Below are positions 1 through 9,042 of a DNA stretch of 41,068 nt, piece by piece. How positions within the stretch are numbered: the first letter of the stretch is position 1; each line of letters begins with the position of its first letter. The position numbers were made by a program, and so were the translations under genes. The stretch spans positions 1-41,068 of the forward strand of contig CACDBG010000013.1 in assembly GCA_902551155.1 (NCBI GenBank), in the 5' to 3' direction. The stretch is from an uncultured Verrucomicrobiota bacterium (GTDB lineage Bacteria; Verrucomicrobiota; Verrucomicrobiia; Limisphaerales; UBA1100). The notes beneath the pieces were generated by a model, which was given only the letters and a program-made list of their open reading frames with translations, was not told the origin of the DNA and did no database searches.

Positions 1-489
1 CGCTACATCGGTTTTTCTGGTTATCCAATGAAGGTTTTTCCATTCATTATTGATCAGATTGATGTTGATGTTGTTCTTTCCTATAACAATTATCACTTGC
101 AGAACACGCGTTTTGCTGGGCTTTTCCCGTACCTTAAGGGAAAAGGTGTGGGGATCATGAATGCCGGCCCATTTTGTGCGCGTTTGCTGACCAATGCAGC
201 ATTACCTGAATGGCATAAGGAGCCACAGGAGGTGCGTGAGGCATGCAAAAAAGCGGCAGAGCTTTGTGAAAGTCGAGGCGTTGATATTGCACAATTAGCT
301 GTTCAGTACTGCGTGGCACATGAGGATATTACGACTACGGTCGCTGGCAGCGCTAACCCTCAGAACGTACGTAATTGGGCTAAGTGGGCTGAAACACCCA
401 TGGATGAGGAACTGCTAGGTGAAGTGCTTACCATTATTGAACCCATCAAGGATATTGGGCATATCGAGGGCTTACCTGAAAATAATTAA
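1..489 (+). CDS. Aldo/keto reductase, C-terminal part (L-galactose / threo-aldose dehydrogenase-like); 5' end outside window
   Basis: Frame open from base 1 (RYIGFSGYPMKVF...); AKR-like C-terminus (IAQLAVQYCVAHEDITTTVAGSANPQNVRNWAKW, ending IEPIKDIGHIEGLPENN). Confidence 0.8.
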   Translation, partial: RYIGFSGYPMKVFPFIIDQIDVDVVLSYNNYHLQNTRFAGLFPYLKGKGVGIMNAGPFCARLLTNAALPEWHKEPQEVREACKKAAELCESRGVDIAQLAVQYCVAHEDITTTVAGSANPQNVRNWAKWAETPMDEELLGEVLTIIEPIKDIGHIEGLPENN

Positions 490-495
490 CTTATA

Positions 496-1521
496 ATGAG
501 AGCAATCAGACTTGAGAAACCGGAACATTTTGCTGCTGTTGAGGTGGATGAACCCGGCTTGCCCGGCGCGGGTGAGGCTCTGGTGGAAGTTCACCGTGTA
601 GGTATATGTGGCACTGATGTGTCTGGTTATTTAGGTAAAATGCCTTTCTTTACCTACCCGGTTATCCCGGGCCATGAACTGGGAGTGCAGGTATTGAAGG
701 TGGGTGAAGGGGTGGATAATGTGAGGGAAGGCGATCGCTGTTCCATCGAGCCTTATATGAATTGTGGCAATTGTTATGCCTGTAAAAAAGGGGCTACAAA
801 TTGCTGTGAATCTTTGGAGGTCATTGGGGTGCATAAGAATGGGGGAATGTGTGAGCGCTTTATCCTGCCGGCCCGAAAGCTGCACCCTTCAGCCAAGTTA
901 ACGATGGAGCAATTGGCTTTGGTGGAGACTCTAGCAATTGGATGTAATTGCATAAACCGATCTGGCACACGGCAAGGAGAAAAAGTTTTGGTCATTGGTG
1001 CTGGCCCAATCGGTATGGCGGCCGTTGAATTTTTGAAGGTTGCTAAAGCTGAAATAACAGTAATGGACATGAATGAAACGCGCCTACAGTTCTGCAAGGA
1101 AAAACTCGGCGTTGATCATACGGTGTTATTTAAGAATGATGGTGCGGAAGTTGATCGACTGCGTGAAGTAAATGGGGGTGATTTGCCTGTCACTGTAATT
1201 GATGCAACCGGAAGCCACATTTCGATGTCCAATGCTTTTCAGTATGCTTCCTTTACGGGGCAGGTTTTGTATGTGGGCATCACTACTCAGGAATTAAGCT
1301 TTAAACATGTGTCCATTCACCGGCCTGAGCTCACTATAAAGGCCAGTCGTAATGCGGTGCCGGCCGACTTTACACGGATTATTTCACTCATTGAAGATGG
1401 GGTGATCAATACAGATCCTTGGCTATCTCATCAGGCCAGTTATGATGATTTCATTGGTGAGTTCACTAATTGGCTCAAGCCTGAGACTGGTGTAATCAAG
1501 GCAGTTCTCCACATGAATTAG
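496..1521 (+). CDS. Zinc-dependent alcohol dehydrogenase family protein (L-galactonate/sorbitol dehydrogenase-like)
   Basis: GHELGVQVLKVGEGV, structural Zn cysteine cluster CGNCYACKKGATNCC, Rossmann motif VLVIGAGPIGMAA. Confidence 0.88.
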   Translation: MRAIRLEKPEHFAAVEVDEPGLPGAGEALVEVHRVGICGTDVSGYLGKMPFFTYPVIPGHELGVQVLKVGEGVDNVREGDRCSIEPYMNCGNCYACKKGATNCCESLEVIGVHKNGGMCERFILPARKLHPSAKLTMEQLALVETLAIGCNCINRSGTRQGEKVLVIGAGPIGMAAVEFLKVAKAEITVMDMNETRLQFCKEKLGVDHTVLFKNDGAEVDRLREVNGGDLPVTVIDATGSHISMSNAFQYASFTGQVLYVGITTQELSFKHVSIHRPELTIKASRNAVPADFTRIISLIEDGVINTDPWLSHQASYDDFIGEFTNWLKPETGVIKAVLHMN

Positions 1522-1576
1522 TTACGGATTATTTGAAACTAAACGGACCAAAATAGCGTACCAAAGACCATACATT

Positions 1577-2419
1577 ATGATGAAGTCATCTCTTATTTTA
1601 ATCCTTCTTTTTAACTTCCTGTTTTCAGCTGTTGGTGCTGATGAAAAGGCTAAGTGGGAAAACCCACGGAACTACAAAATTCTTAAGCCCAAAAATTATG
1701 ATCCAAAGAAAAAATATCCCTTAATATTGTCGCTGCACGGGTTTACCTCGAATGGACGTGGGCAATCTGGGTTTTTTCCTCTGGCAGACTTGGCCGAAAA
1801 ATATGGTTTTCTCTATTGTTTTCCAAGTGGATTGGATCGGAGCTGGAATGCTACCAATGCCTGTTGTGATTGGACCAATAAGAATGATGATTCGGCTTAT
1901 CTTAGAAACCTGATTCTTTGGGCTCAAAAAGAATACAGCATCGACAAGAAAAGGGTTTACCTTACGGGCTTATCTAATGGTGGCTTCATGAGTTACCGAA
2001 TGGCGCAGGATCATGCCGATTTGGTTACTGCAATTGCTCCTTTCGCGGGGGTGGGTTATAAAAAATGGCCTAAACAACCCTCAGGGCCAGTCAGTGTTTT
2101 GCATATTCATGGAACCAAAGACAGCACGATAAAATGGAAAGGGGGATGGATTATTAATCGCTCTTATCCGTCTGCAGAGGAAAATTTTGAGAACTGGAGG
2201 AAGTTCAACAAATGCGAAAAAGAAATCGATGTGAGCAAGGAGAAAATAGATTTGGCAAGAAAAGTTTCGGGCAAAGAAACTTCGGTGAAGCGTTTTACCA
2301 ATAAGGATGGTAGTGTGGTTTCGGAGTTATGGCGCGTGGAAAATGGTGGTCACGTTACTCCACCATCTCCAGAAGCCAGAGAGCGTATTGTAAAATGGCT
2401 TCTTGCGCGGTCTAAATAA
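1577..2419 (+). CDS. Secreted PHB depolymerase / feruloyl-esterase-like alpha/beta hydrolase
   Basis: Signal peptide; LILSLHGFTSNG, nucleophile elbow GLSNGGFMS, HIHGTKDSTI, C-terminal GGHVTPP. Confidence 0.83.
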   Translation: MMKSSLILILLFNFLFSAVGADEKAKWENPRNYKILKPKNYDPKKKYPLILSLHGFTSNGRGQSGFFPLADLAEKYGFLYCFPSGLDRSWNATNACCDWTNKNDDSAYLRNLILWAQKEYSIDKKRVYLTGLSNGGFMSYRMAQDHADLVTAIAPFAGVGYKKWPKQPSGPVSVLHIHGTKDSTIKWKGGWIINRSYPSAEENFENWRKFNKCEKEIDVSKEKIDLARKVSGKETSVKRFTNKDGSVVSELWRVENGGHVTPPSPEARERIVKWLLARSK

Positions 2420-2422
2420 TAA

Positions 2423-3760
2423 TTAATTTTTTAGGTTTGCAGACCAATTGTCATATAACTTCTTTAGGCGTTGTGTGGTCTCGGGATGCTCTGAAGCTAA
2501 ATTTTTCATTTCGTTTATGTTCTCCTTTAAGTTGACCAGAAAAAGTTTATCTTTTGGGGTTATGGGAGCTTTCTTGCTGGTGTCTAGTGGGTTGCCGATT
2601 AGCTTCCAGTCACCTTGACGCACTGCCCAGCGCGGGTTGTTTCCCCGTCCAAGCTGCCAATGTAATACATCGTGTGGAGTCTTGGCTTTATCATTTTTGA
2701 TTATACTCACAATGCTTTTTCCATCGATATCTTTATGTAAAAGTTTAACTCCTGTAAGTTGGGCAAGGGTGGGAAGCCAGTCGCAACTGTGGGCTACCTG
2801 ATCTCTTACTGCTCCTTCTGGCAAATTATTGGGCCAACTGATAATTGCAGGGACACGTATCCCTCCTTCAAACATAGAGAATTTAGCTCCACGATAGGGG
2901 CCGGAACTGCCACCGCCAAAATGAGCGCGTTCCTCGTGGCTGTGACCGTGATCACTTTGAAAAACGATGATCGTATCTTCACGTAGTTTCAGGCGATCCA
3001 GTGTAGCGAGGAGGTTGCCGATGGTTTCATCCTGCGTGGAAAGAAACGCTGCGTATAGGTTGCGAGGGTAGGGTAGCTTTGCATAATGCTTCAGCCATTT
3101 GGCGTATCCCTGATATGGATAATGGGGAGTGTTTAGTGCGTAATACATGAAAAACGGCTTGTCCCTGTTTTTCTCGATAAATTTACTGGCTTCATCGGCC
3201 ATCATTTGAGGGAAGTATTTACCGTCTTCAAAAATCTCTTTTCCATTGCGCCAAAGATCATGCCGGTTAGGTCCTTGCCAGTAGAAAAAGTGCGAGTAGT
3301 TATCTATACAGCCACCCATATGACCGAAGGAATGATCGAAACCCTGACCATTGGGCATTGTCTCAGGAGTATAGCCCAAGTGCCATTTGCCAATGTGGGC
3401 AGTGACATATCCGTCAGCCTTGAAAGCTTCTGCAATGGTAACTTCTTCTGGTGCTAAACCTGCTCGTCCCTTGGTTGATCCTGCATTGCCGGGCATTCCT
3501 GCTCTAACAGGATAGCGGCCGGTAAGTAATCCGGCTCGAGATGGTGAGCAGACGGGCGCTGCGGCGTAAAACTGAGTAAAGCGTACACCTTTTTTAGCGA
3601 GTGAATCCATGTGTGGTGTGGTGAGGTCATTTGACCCATAACAATTCAAGTCTACCGATCCTTGGTCATCAGTAAATATGATGATGACATTAGGTCTTTT
3701 TTCAGTGCCAATGCAGGTCAGGATGCCGAGAAAAAAGACCGATAAAAAAGTGATTCGCAT
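2423..3760 (-). CDS. Type I sulfatase (secreted)
   Basis: Signal peptide; RPNVIIIFTDDQG; CSPSRAGLLTGRYPVR sulfatase signature; GKWHLGY. Confidence 0.93.
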   Translation of the reverse strand: MRITFLSVFFLGILTCIGTEKRPNVIIIFTDDQGSVDLNCYGSNDLTTPHMDSLAKKGVRFTQFYAAAPVCSPSRAGLLTGRYPVRAGMPGNAGSTKGRAGLAPEEVTIAEAFKADGYVTAHIGKWHLGYTPETMPNGQGFDHSFGHMGGCIDNYSHFFYWQGPNRHDLWRNGKEIFEDGKYFPQMMADEASKFIEKNRDKPFFMYYALNTPHYPYQGYAKWLKHYAKLPYPRNLYAAFLSTQDETIGNLLATLDRLKLREDTIIVFQSDHGHSHEERAHFGGGSSGPYRGAKFSMFEGGIRVPAIISWPNNLPEGAVRDQVAHSCDWLPTLAQLTGVKLLHKDIDGKSIVSIIKNDKAKTPHDVLHWQLGRGNNPRWAVRQGDWKLIGNPLDTSKKAPITPKDKLFLVNLKENINEMKNLASEHPETTQRLKKLYDNWSANLKN

Positions 3761-3795
3761 GAGCGGGTTCTAAACTGCAGGGTCATATGAGCAAT

Positions 3796-3825
3796 AAAAA
3801 AAGCGCCCAACCTTTCGGTGGGCGC
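3796..3825 (-). terminator. Rho-independent terminator downstream of rpsT (minus strand)
   Basis: GCGCCC...GGGCGC stem with inner ACC/GGT; A7 on + strand gives a U7 tract on the minus transcript. Confidence 0.82.
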
Positions 3826-3841
3826 ATAAATAAAATTACTT

Positions 3842-4162
3842 TTAAGCTGCGATTGCTTTTACTGATGCGGAGTAACGGCTTTTCCGGCGGGCCGCAGCGC
3901 GTTTGTGGATTATGCCTACCTTGGCGGCTTTATCCAATGCACTGTGAAGCTCCTTTAGAGTCTGTGTAGCCTTTGCGGTGTCCTTTGCTTCAGTTGCTTT
4001 CCGTAGGGTCCGCCGTAGATTGGTGATGCGATCGCGTGCACGATCATTGTGAGCAGTTTTGCGGGCGGTTTTACGGGTAAGATAGTTGCGTCGCCATTCG
4101 AGCTTTTCCTCTGGTTTGAACTCAGCGACTTTCTTGATGTTAATTTTTACCTTATTTGCCAT
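3842..4162 (-). CDS. rpsT: 30S ribosomal protein S20
   Basis: LHSALDKAAKVGIIHKRAAARRKSRYSASV is characteristic of S20; basic, about 100 aa. Confidence 0.93.
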   Translation of the reverse strand: MANKVKINIKKVAEFKPEEKLEWRRNYLTRKTARKTAHNDRARDRITNLRRTLRKATEAKDTAKATQTLKELHSALDKAAKVGIIHKRAAARRKSRYSASVKAIAA

Positions 4163-4211
4163 TTGAAAAAGGGGAGCGGGAGACTACCCGACTGAGTGGA
4201 TGTGTCAACGG

Positions 4212-4838
4212 CTATTCTGACCTATTCAGAGCATTTGAGACAATTTCCCAAATTTTGGTCTCCACGGTATTCATGGAAAGATCAGCATTAATGCTGTGGA
4301 TTCGGTCAGGATACTTTTGGGCCAAGCTCCGGTAACCTCGTTCTACTCGTTCAAAAAATGTACGATCGGCTTGCTCAAAGCGGTCGGTACCCATTCGTCG
4401 GGCTAGGCGTTCTTCACTGGTTTCCAGCGGAATTTGCAGTAAAAGGGTTAAATGAGGGCGGGTATCTCCTACTGCAAAGTCAATGACCCGTTGAACGTCT
4501 TCGGCGGCAAGGCCGCGACCAATTCCTTGATAAACGGTGGTGGAATCGTAAAACCGATCACATAGGATGATTTCTCCGGACTTAAGAGCAGGGCGAATTA
4601 CCTCGCGTACGAGTTGGGCACGGCTTGCATTCATGAGGAGCAGCTCTGTTTCGGCAGTCACACTATCAGGTCCATGTTTGAGGAGTTTACGTATGGGTTC
4701 TCCGCAATCAGTACCCCCTGGTTCACGTAATGTGCGCACTGTATGGCCTTCGGTTTCCAAGCGGGCGGCCAGTTTTTTAATGTGCGTGGATTTGCCGCAG
4801 CCTTCGGTGCCTTCAAATGTGATGAAAAAACCACTCAT
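4212..4838 (-). CDS. tmk: Thymidylate kinase (start chosen at internal ATG, MSGFFITFEGTEG)
   Basis: P-loop FEGTEGCGKST, LREPGGTDCGEPIR, DRFYDSTTVYQGIGRG. Confidence 0.94.
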   Translation of the reverse strand: MSGFFITFEGTEGCGKSTHIKKLAARLETEGHTVRTLREPGGTDCGEPIRKLLKHGPDSVTAETELLLMNASRAQLVREVIRPALKSGEIILCDRFYDSTTVYQGIGRGLAAEDVQRVIDFAVGDTRPHLTLLLQIPLETSEERLARRMGTDRFEQADRTFFERVERGYRSLAQKYPDRIHSINADLSMNTVETKIWEIVSNALNRSE

Positions 4839-4842
4839 TATT

Positions 4843-6255
4843 TTATAGGCGTTTAAGGCGTGGGCCTTCTGCGGTGTCCTCAATAGTCCAGCCTTTGGAC
4901 GTTAGCTCTTCGCGGATCGCGTCTGCTCGTGAGAAATCCTTGGCTTTTCTGGCTTTAGTGCGTTCTTCCATGAGTTCAATCAGTTCAGCTGGAGCTTCTT
5001 CCTGATCTACGCCTACGCCCAGCACCGTATCAATATGTTCCCAGGCGGCCAACTCGGATGCGGCGGTTTCTGGATCCATTGAATTATCAACAAGTTTTCG
5101 GTTGCAGTCACGCACCCAGTCAAAGACAGCGGCCCAGGCGCTGGAGACATTGAGGTTATCATCAAGTGCAGTAGTAAATTTTTCGACTACTTCAGTAGCT
5201 GGGTTTGCCTGAGTATTGCCGGCTGCTTCGCGTAGTTTGGTTGCACATTCATTAATTCGATTCAGGGCTGTGCGTGCGCCGGCTAGGCCGTCCAGTGTGA
5301 AGTTAAAGGTCTCGCGATAATGAGCACTGATCATGAGTTGTCTGATTTCGCGGCCATTGTAGTCCTGATCCGTGAGATCGCGCAGGGTAAAAAAGTTGCC
5401 TAGGCTTTTGCTCATCTTCTTTCCTTCTACCAAAAGGTGGGCACCGTGGAGCCAATACTTTACGAATGGCTTGCCCTCCTCTTGAAGGTTTGCTCCCTCG
5501 CTTTGGGCGATTTCGTCCTCGTGATGCGGGAAGGCCAGGTCTTCGCCGCCGAGGTGGAGGTCGAAGCTGGTGCCGAGTAGTTTCATGCTCATGGCGCTGC
5601 ACTCGATGTGCCAGCCGGGCCGGCCTTCACCCCACGGGCTGGGCCAGTACACCTCGCCGTCATCAGGCACTCGCGCCTTCCAGAGGGCGAAGTCGGCTAC
5701 GCACTCCTTTTCGTATTCGTCTTCACTCACGCGGTCGCCCTGGCGCATTTCCTCAAAATCAAGCTTCACAAGTTGACCGTATTGGCAGCCACAGCCTTGA
5801 TATTTTTCGATGGAAAAATAGATCGACTGATCCGGTGCTTGATAGGCAATGCCGCGTTCCATGAGACGGCTGATGAGGTCGATCATTTCGGGGATGTAAT
5901 CGGTGGCTTTGGGGATGTGGTGCGGGGCAACACAATTAAGTGTTTTAAGATCCTCAAAAAAGGCGTTCGAATATTTGGTGGTGTATTGCGCGAGGGTGGT
6001 GGATTGCTCACGTACGCGCCGGATAATTTTGTCCTCCACATCGGTGATATTCATCACGTGATTGACCTGATAGCCGCGAAACTCCAAATAACGCCGAACA
6101 AGATCGGCGAAGACAAAGGTGCGGAAATTACCGATGTGAGCAAAGTCATGTACTGTGGGGCCGCAACAATACATTCCCACCTTTTTTCCTGTTGGGTCGA
6201 ATGGGATAAAAGGTTCTACCTTTCGGCTAATTGTATTGTGCAAACTCAGTGCCAT
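4843..6255 (-). CDS. cysS: Cysteinyl-tRNA synthetase
   Basis: MYCCGPTVHDFAHIGNFRTFVFADLVRRYL, GWHIECSAMSMKLLG, HLGGEDLAFPHHEDEIAQSE, KMSKSLGNF. Confidence 0.97.
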   Translation of the reverse strand: MALSLHNTISRKVEPFIPFDPTGKKVGMYCCGPTVHDFAHIGNFRTFVFADLVRRYLEFRGYQVNHVMNITDVEDKIIRRVREQSTTLAQYTTKYSNAFFEDLKTLNCVAPHHIPKATDYIPEMIDLISRLMERGIAYQAPDQSIYFSIEKYQGCGCQYGQLVKLDFEEMRQGDRVSEDEYEKECVADFALWKARVPDDGEVYWPSPWGEGRPGWHIECSAMSMKLLGTSFDLHLGGEDLAFPHHEDEIAQSEGANLQEEGKPFVKYWLHGAHLLVEGKKMSKSLGNFFTLRDLTDQDYNGREIRQLMISAHYRETFNFTLDGLAGARTALNRINECATKLREAAGNTQANPATEVVEKFTTALDDNLNVSSAWAAVFDWVRDCNRKLVDNSMDPETAASELAAWEHIDTVLGVGVDQEEAPAELIELMEERTKARKAKDFSRADAIREELTSKGWTIEDTAEGPRLKRL

Positions 6256-6572
6256 GCGCAGCGCAACCTAGCGGTAGTGAGGCAAAAGCAAAAGCGAAAT
6301 TCAACTTGAGGCCGAATCGCTCTCTTTCCCGTCAACCGCGACCTTGATCAACTGATCTAAATCCAACGGCTGCGACCCAGTTTCTTTTTCGAGGGTTTCT
6401 GTTCCCTCTGTTTTTTCGTTATCCATGCTTTACCCTAGCAAGTAGGTACCCGACACAATCTGATGTGCCTACATAAGTAGATGCGGAAACGAACCGTTTA
6501 GCTAGAAGATGTGTTCCAGATTGCCAGGATTGGCCGCATTGTAGCTAGTCAGGCCACTTTGGGAGGCGTAGG

Positions 6573-6962
6573 GTGGCGGGCATGAAGCAGATTCTCTTGA
6601 TGATTGCGGTGGTGGTGGTGGTGGCTGGATGCGGGAAGAAGGACGATGGCAATACAGGTGTGGTAAATCCTAAGAAGCCTTCGCCAGAGGCCGTTTCAGA
6701 GAAGCTCATTACCGACCCCATTGTTGAGAAAGCGATTCGTAGTGAGTTCAGCCTTAACAAACCCACAGGCGAACTCACCATGGCGGATTTGAACAAGGTG
6801 ACGAAGCTTGACTTTGAACGCACCAAAATCACCGACGCGGGTCTCAAGGAACTAGCTAAGATGCAGAAGCTCGCCCACCTTAGCTTGCACTACACCCAAA
6901 TCACCGACGCGGGCGTGCCTGAATTAAAGAAGGCGTTGCCCAAGTGTCAAATCGTCGACTAA
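6573..6962 (+). CDS. Short leucine-rich-repeat lipoprotein
   Basis: Lipobox-like MIAVVVVVAGCGKK; two KITDAGLKEL / QITDAGVPEL repeats. ATG at 6582 is an alternative start. Confidence 0.72.
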   Translation: MAGMKQILLMIAVVVVVAGCGKKDDGNTGVVNPKKPSPEAVSEKLITDPIVEKAIRSEFSLNKPTGELTMADLNKVTKLDFERTKITDAGLKELAKMQKLAHLSLHYTQITDAGVPELKKALPKCQIVD

Positions 6963-7134
6963 CTCCCCTTCCGTCTCTTATCGAGTGTGCGGTGAATGTC
7001 TCCAATGGCCTTTTCATTTGATTCTCATCCATAATTTTGTGGAACAGTGAAAAATAATTTAGATAGGACAGCGGATGTCTCACCATCATGAGATGATCGC
7101 TCCAGTGTTTGAGCACGAACCAAGGAGAATAAAA

Positions 7135-7359
7135 ATGTATAACGAACTAAATAAACAAATGGAGCTAAGTTTTAATTCACAGGGTATCATTGGCCGATCG
7201 CAACCACTTCGCCGTCGCCGCAGTCGTTTGCCGCAGGCCGACTGGTGGTTTGACCAGATCCGTAGCATGATTGGTGCTGATGAGGTTCATCCCGTTTCTC
7301 GACCCGTTCAAACCCGTTTCCAGTTTCCTCCTCGTCATAAAGTGTGTAATTCGGCCTGA
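7135..7359 (+). CDS. Small Arg-rich protein with WWF motif (hypothetical)
   Basis: ATG preceded by AAGGAG; MYNELNKQMELSFNSQGIIGRSQPLRRRRSRLPQADWWFDQIRSMIGADEV. The tracked ORF start at 7075 lacks comparable SD support. Confidence 0.7.
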   Translation: MYNELNKQMELSFNSQGIIGRSQPLRRRRSRLPQADWWFDQIRSMIGADEVHPVSRPVQTRFQFPPRHKVCNSA

Positions 7360-7440
7360 AATGGTCGGGTTACACTCTTTTTGAGGTTTGCATGGAGAAT
7401 GGATTTCGCGGTAGAACTCGCATCCGCTTAGGCGGGATGG

Positions 7441-9009
7441 ATGAGTAAGGACTTGGTGGAAATCTATGACACCACTCTGCGTGATGGTACGCAGGGTGAA
7501 GGGGTGAGTTTTTCAGTCGCCGACAAACTGCGCGTAGCTGAAAAACTCGATGCCTTTGGTGTGCATTATGTGGAAGGTGGGTGGCCGGGCAGTAACCCCA
7601 AGGATATTGAATTTTTCAAGCAGGCTGCCAAGCGTAAGTGGAAGAATGTGCAGATTGCTGCCTTTGGTTCTACACGTCGCAAGAAGGTTGAGGCCAAGGA
7701 TGATCCTCAGGTAAAGCTTCTGATTGATGCCAAGACACCGGTGGTAACCATTTTTGGAAAGACCTGGCTCTTGCATGTAAAGGAAGTGCTGCGGACTACA
7801 CCCAAGGAAAATCTAGCTATGATTGGGGATACCATTGCGTTCCTAAAGAAAAAAGGGCGCAAGGTAATTTATGATGCAGAGCATGCTTTGGATGGTTTTA
7901 AGGATGATCCGGAATATGCAATGGCAACTTGGAAGGCGGCTGAGCAGGCCGGTGCGGACTTTGTTGTATTATGTGATACCAATGGAGGAGCGTTACCCAG
8001 TGAAGTAGCTGAAATTATGGCAACAGCTCGCAGGGAGCTTTCGTGTCCGATTGGCATCCACACCCATAACGATATTGGTTTGGCCGTTGCCAACTCAATA
8101 GCGGCAGTGGAACAAGGGGCAACCCAAGTGCAGGGAACGATAAATGGATATGGTGAACGAACCGGTAACTGTAATCTAACCAGTGCTATTCCAAATATAG
8201 CGCTGAAAATGAACAGGCGCTCCATTCCCAAAGCGCGCATCAAGAAGTTGGCGGATCTATCGCGTTTTGTTGATGAGGTTGCCAATTTGATTCCTGATCG
8301 ACGCCAGCCGTGGGTGGGCGGTACCGCTTTTGCCCACAAAGGGGGTATGCATGTGAATGCGGTGCAAAAGGTTGCCCACAGTTTTGAACATGCTAGTCCA
8401 GATTCGGTGGGTAATCAAAGGCGGATTTTGGTGAGTGACTTGGCGGGTCGCAGTAACATTGTGATGAAGGCTCAGGAGATGGGTATCCGTGTTGACAATG
8501 ACACTCCTGAGCTAAAGGCAATCCTTGCCAAAGTTAAGGAGCAGGAGCATTTGGGTTATGACTATGAAGGGGCAGAGGGATCTTTGGCGTTATTGATCCG
8601 AAAGGCCCTTGGTCGGGTGGAGCCGGCGTTCCACTTGGAGGCTTATCATGTTTCAGCTCGGGGTGACAGCACTGAACACGTCTGTGAGGCAACAGTAAAA
8701 GTATCAGTGGGAGGGAAATCTGCTCACACCGTGGCTGATGGCGATGGGCCGGTTAATGCACTGGATCAAGCTCTGCGTAATGCATTAAGAGGTTTTTACC
8801 CAGTGCTAAAGCAAGTAAAGTTAACTGACTACAAGGTTCGTATTTTGAATTCTTCTCGTGGGTTTGGGACTGCGGCCAAGACGCGTGTCTTGATCGAATC
8901 AACTGACGGGAAGGATCGTTGGTATACGGTGGGTGTGAATGAAAACATTATTGATGCTAGCCTGCAGGCTTTGCTCGATAGTATTGAATTTCGCCTGTTG
9001 AAGAAATAG
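7441..9009 (+). CDS. cimA: Citramalate synthase (2-isopropylmalate synthase family)
   Basis: YDTTLRDGTQGEGVSFSVADKLRVAEKLDAFGVHYVEGGWPGSNPKD, HTHNDIGLAVANSIAAVEQGATQVQGTINGYGERTGNCNL, C-terminal regulatory domain. Confidence 0.93.
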   Translation: MSKDLVEIYDTTLRDGTQGEGVSFSVADKLRVAEKLDAFGVHYVEGGWPGSNPKDIEFFKQAAKRKWKNVQIAAFGSTRRKKVEAKDDPQVKLLIDAKTPVVTIFGKTWLLHVKEVLRTTPKENLAMIGDTIAFLKKKGRKVIYDAEHALDGFKDDPEYAMATWKAAEQAGADFVVLCDTNGGALPSEVAEIMATARRELSCPIGIHTHNDIGLAVANSIAAVEQGATQVQGTINGYGERTGNCNLTSAIPNIALKMNRRSIPKARIKKLADLSRFVDEVANLIPDRRQPWVGGTAFAHKGGMHVNAVQKVAHSFEHASPDSVGNQRRILVSDLAGRSNIVMKAQEMGIRVDNDTPELKAILAKVKEQEHLGYDYEGAEGSLALLIRKALGRVEPAFHLEAYHVSARGDSTEHVCEATVKVSVGGKSAHTVADGDGPVNALDQALRNALRGFYPVLKQVKLTDYKVRILNSSRGFGTAAKTRVLIESTDGKDRWYTVGVNENIIDASLQALLDSIEFRLLKK

Positions 9010-9042
9010 TGCTCTTTAAAGGTATCTTTTATCTCAAGATCT

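Noticed and set aside
3787-3969. 60-aa plus ORF over the rpsT terminator
   Set aside because: Runs through an intrinsic terminator and antisense to rpsT.
5608-6309. 233-aa plus-strand ORF antisense to cysS
   Set aside because: Fully overlaps the well-supported cysS; no family signature; shadow ORF of a high-identity housekeeping gene.
7085-7100. Short inverted repeat ATCAT-GAG-ATGAT upstream of the small WWF protein
   Set aside because: Only 5 bp arms; expected by chance and no supporting second copy seen.
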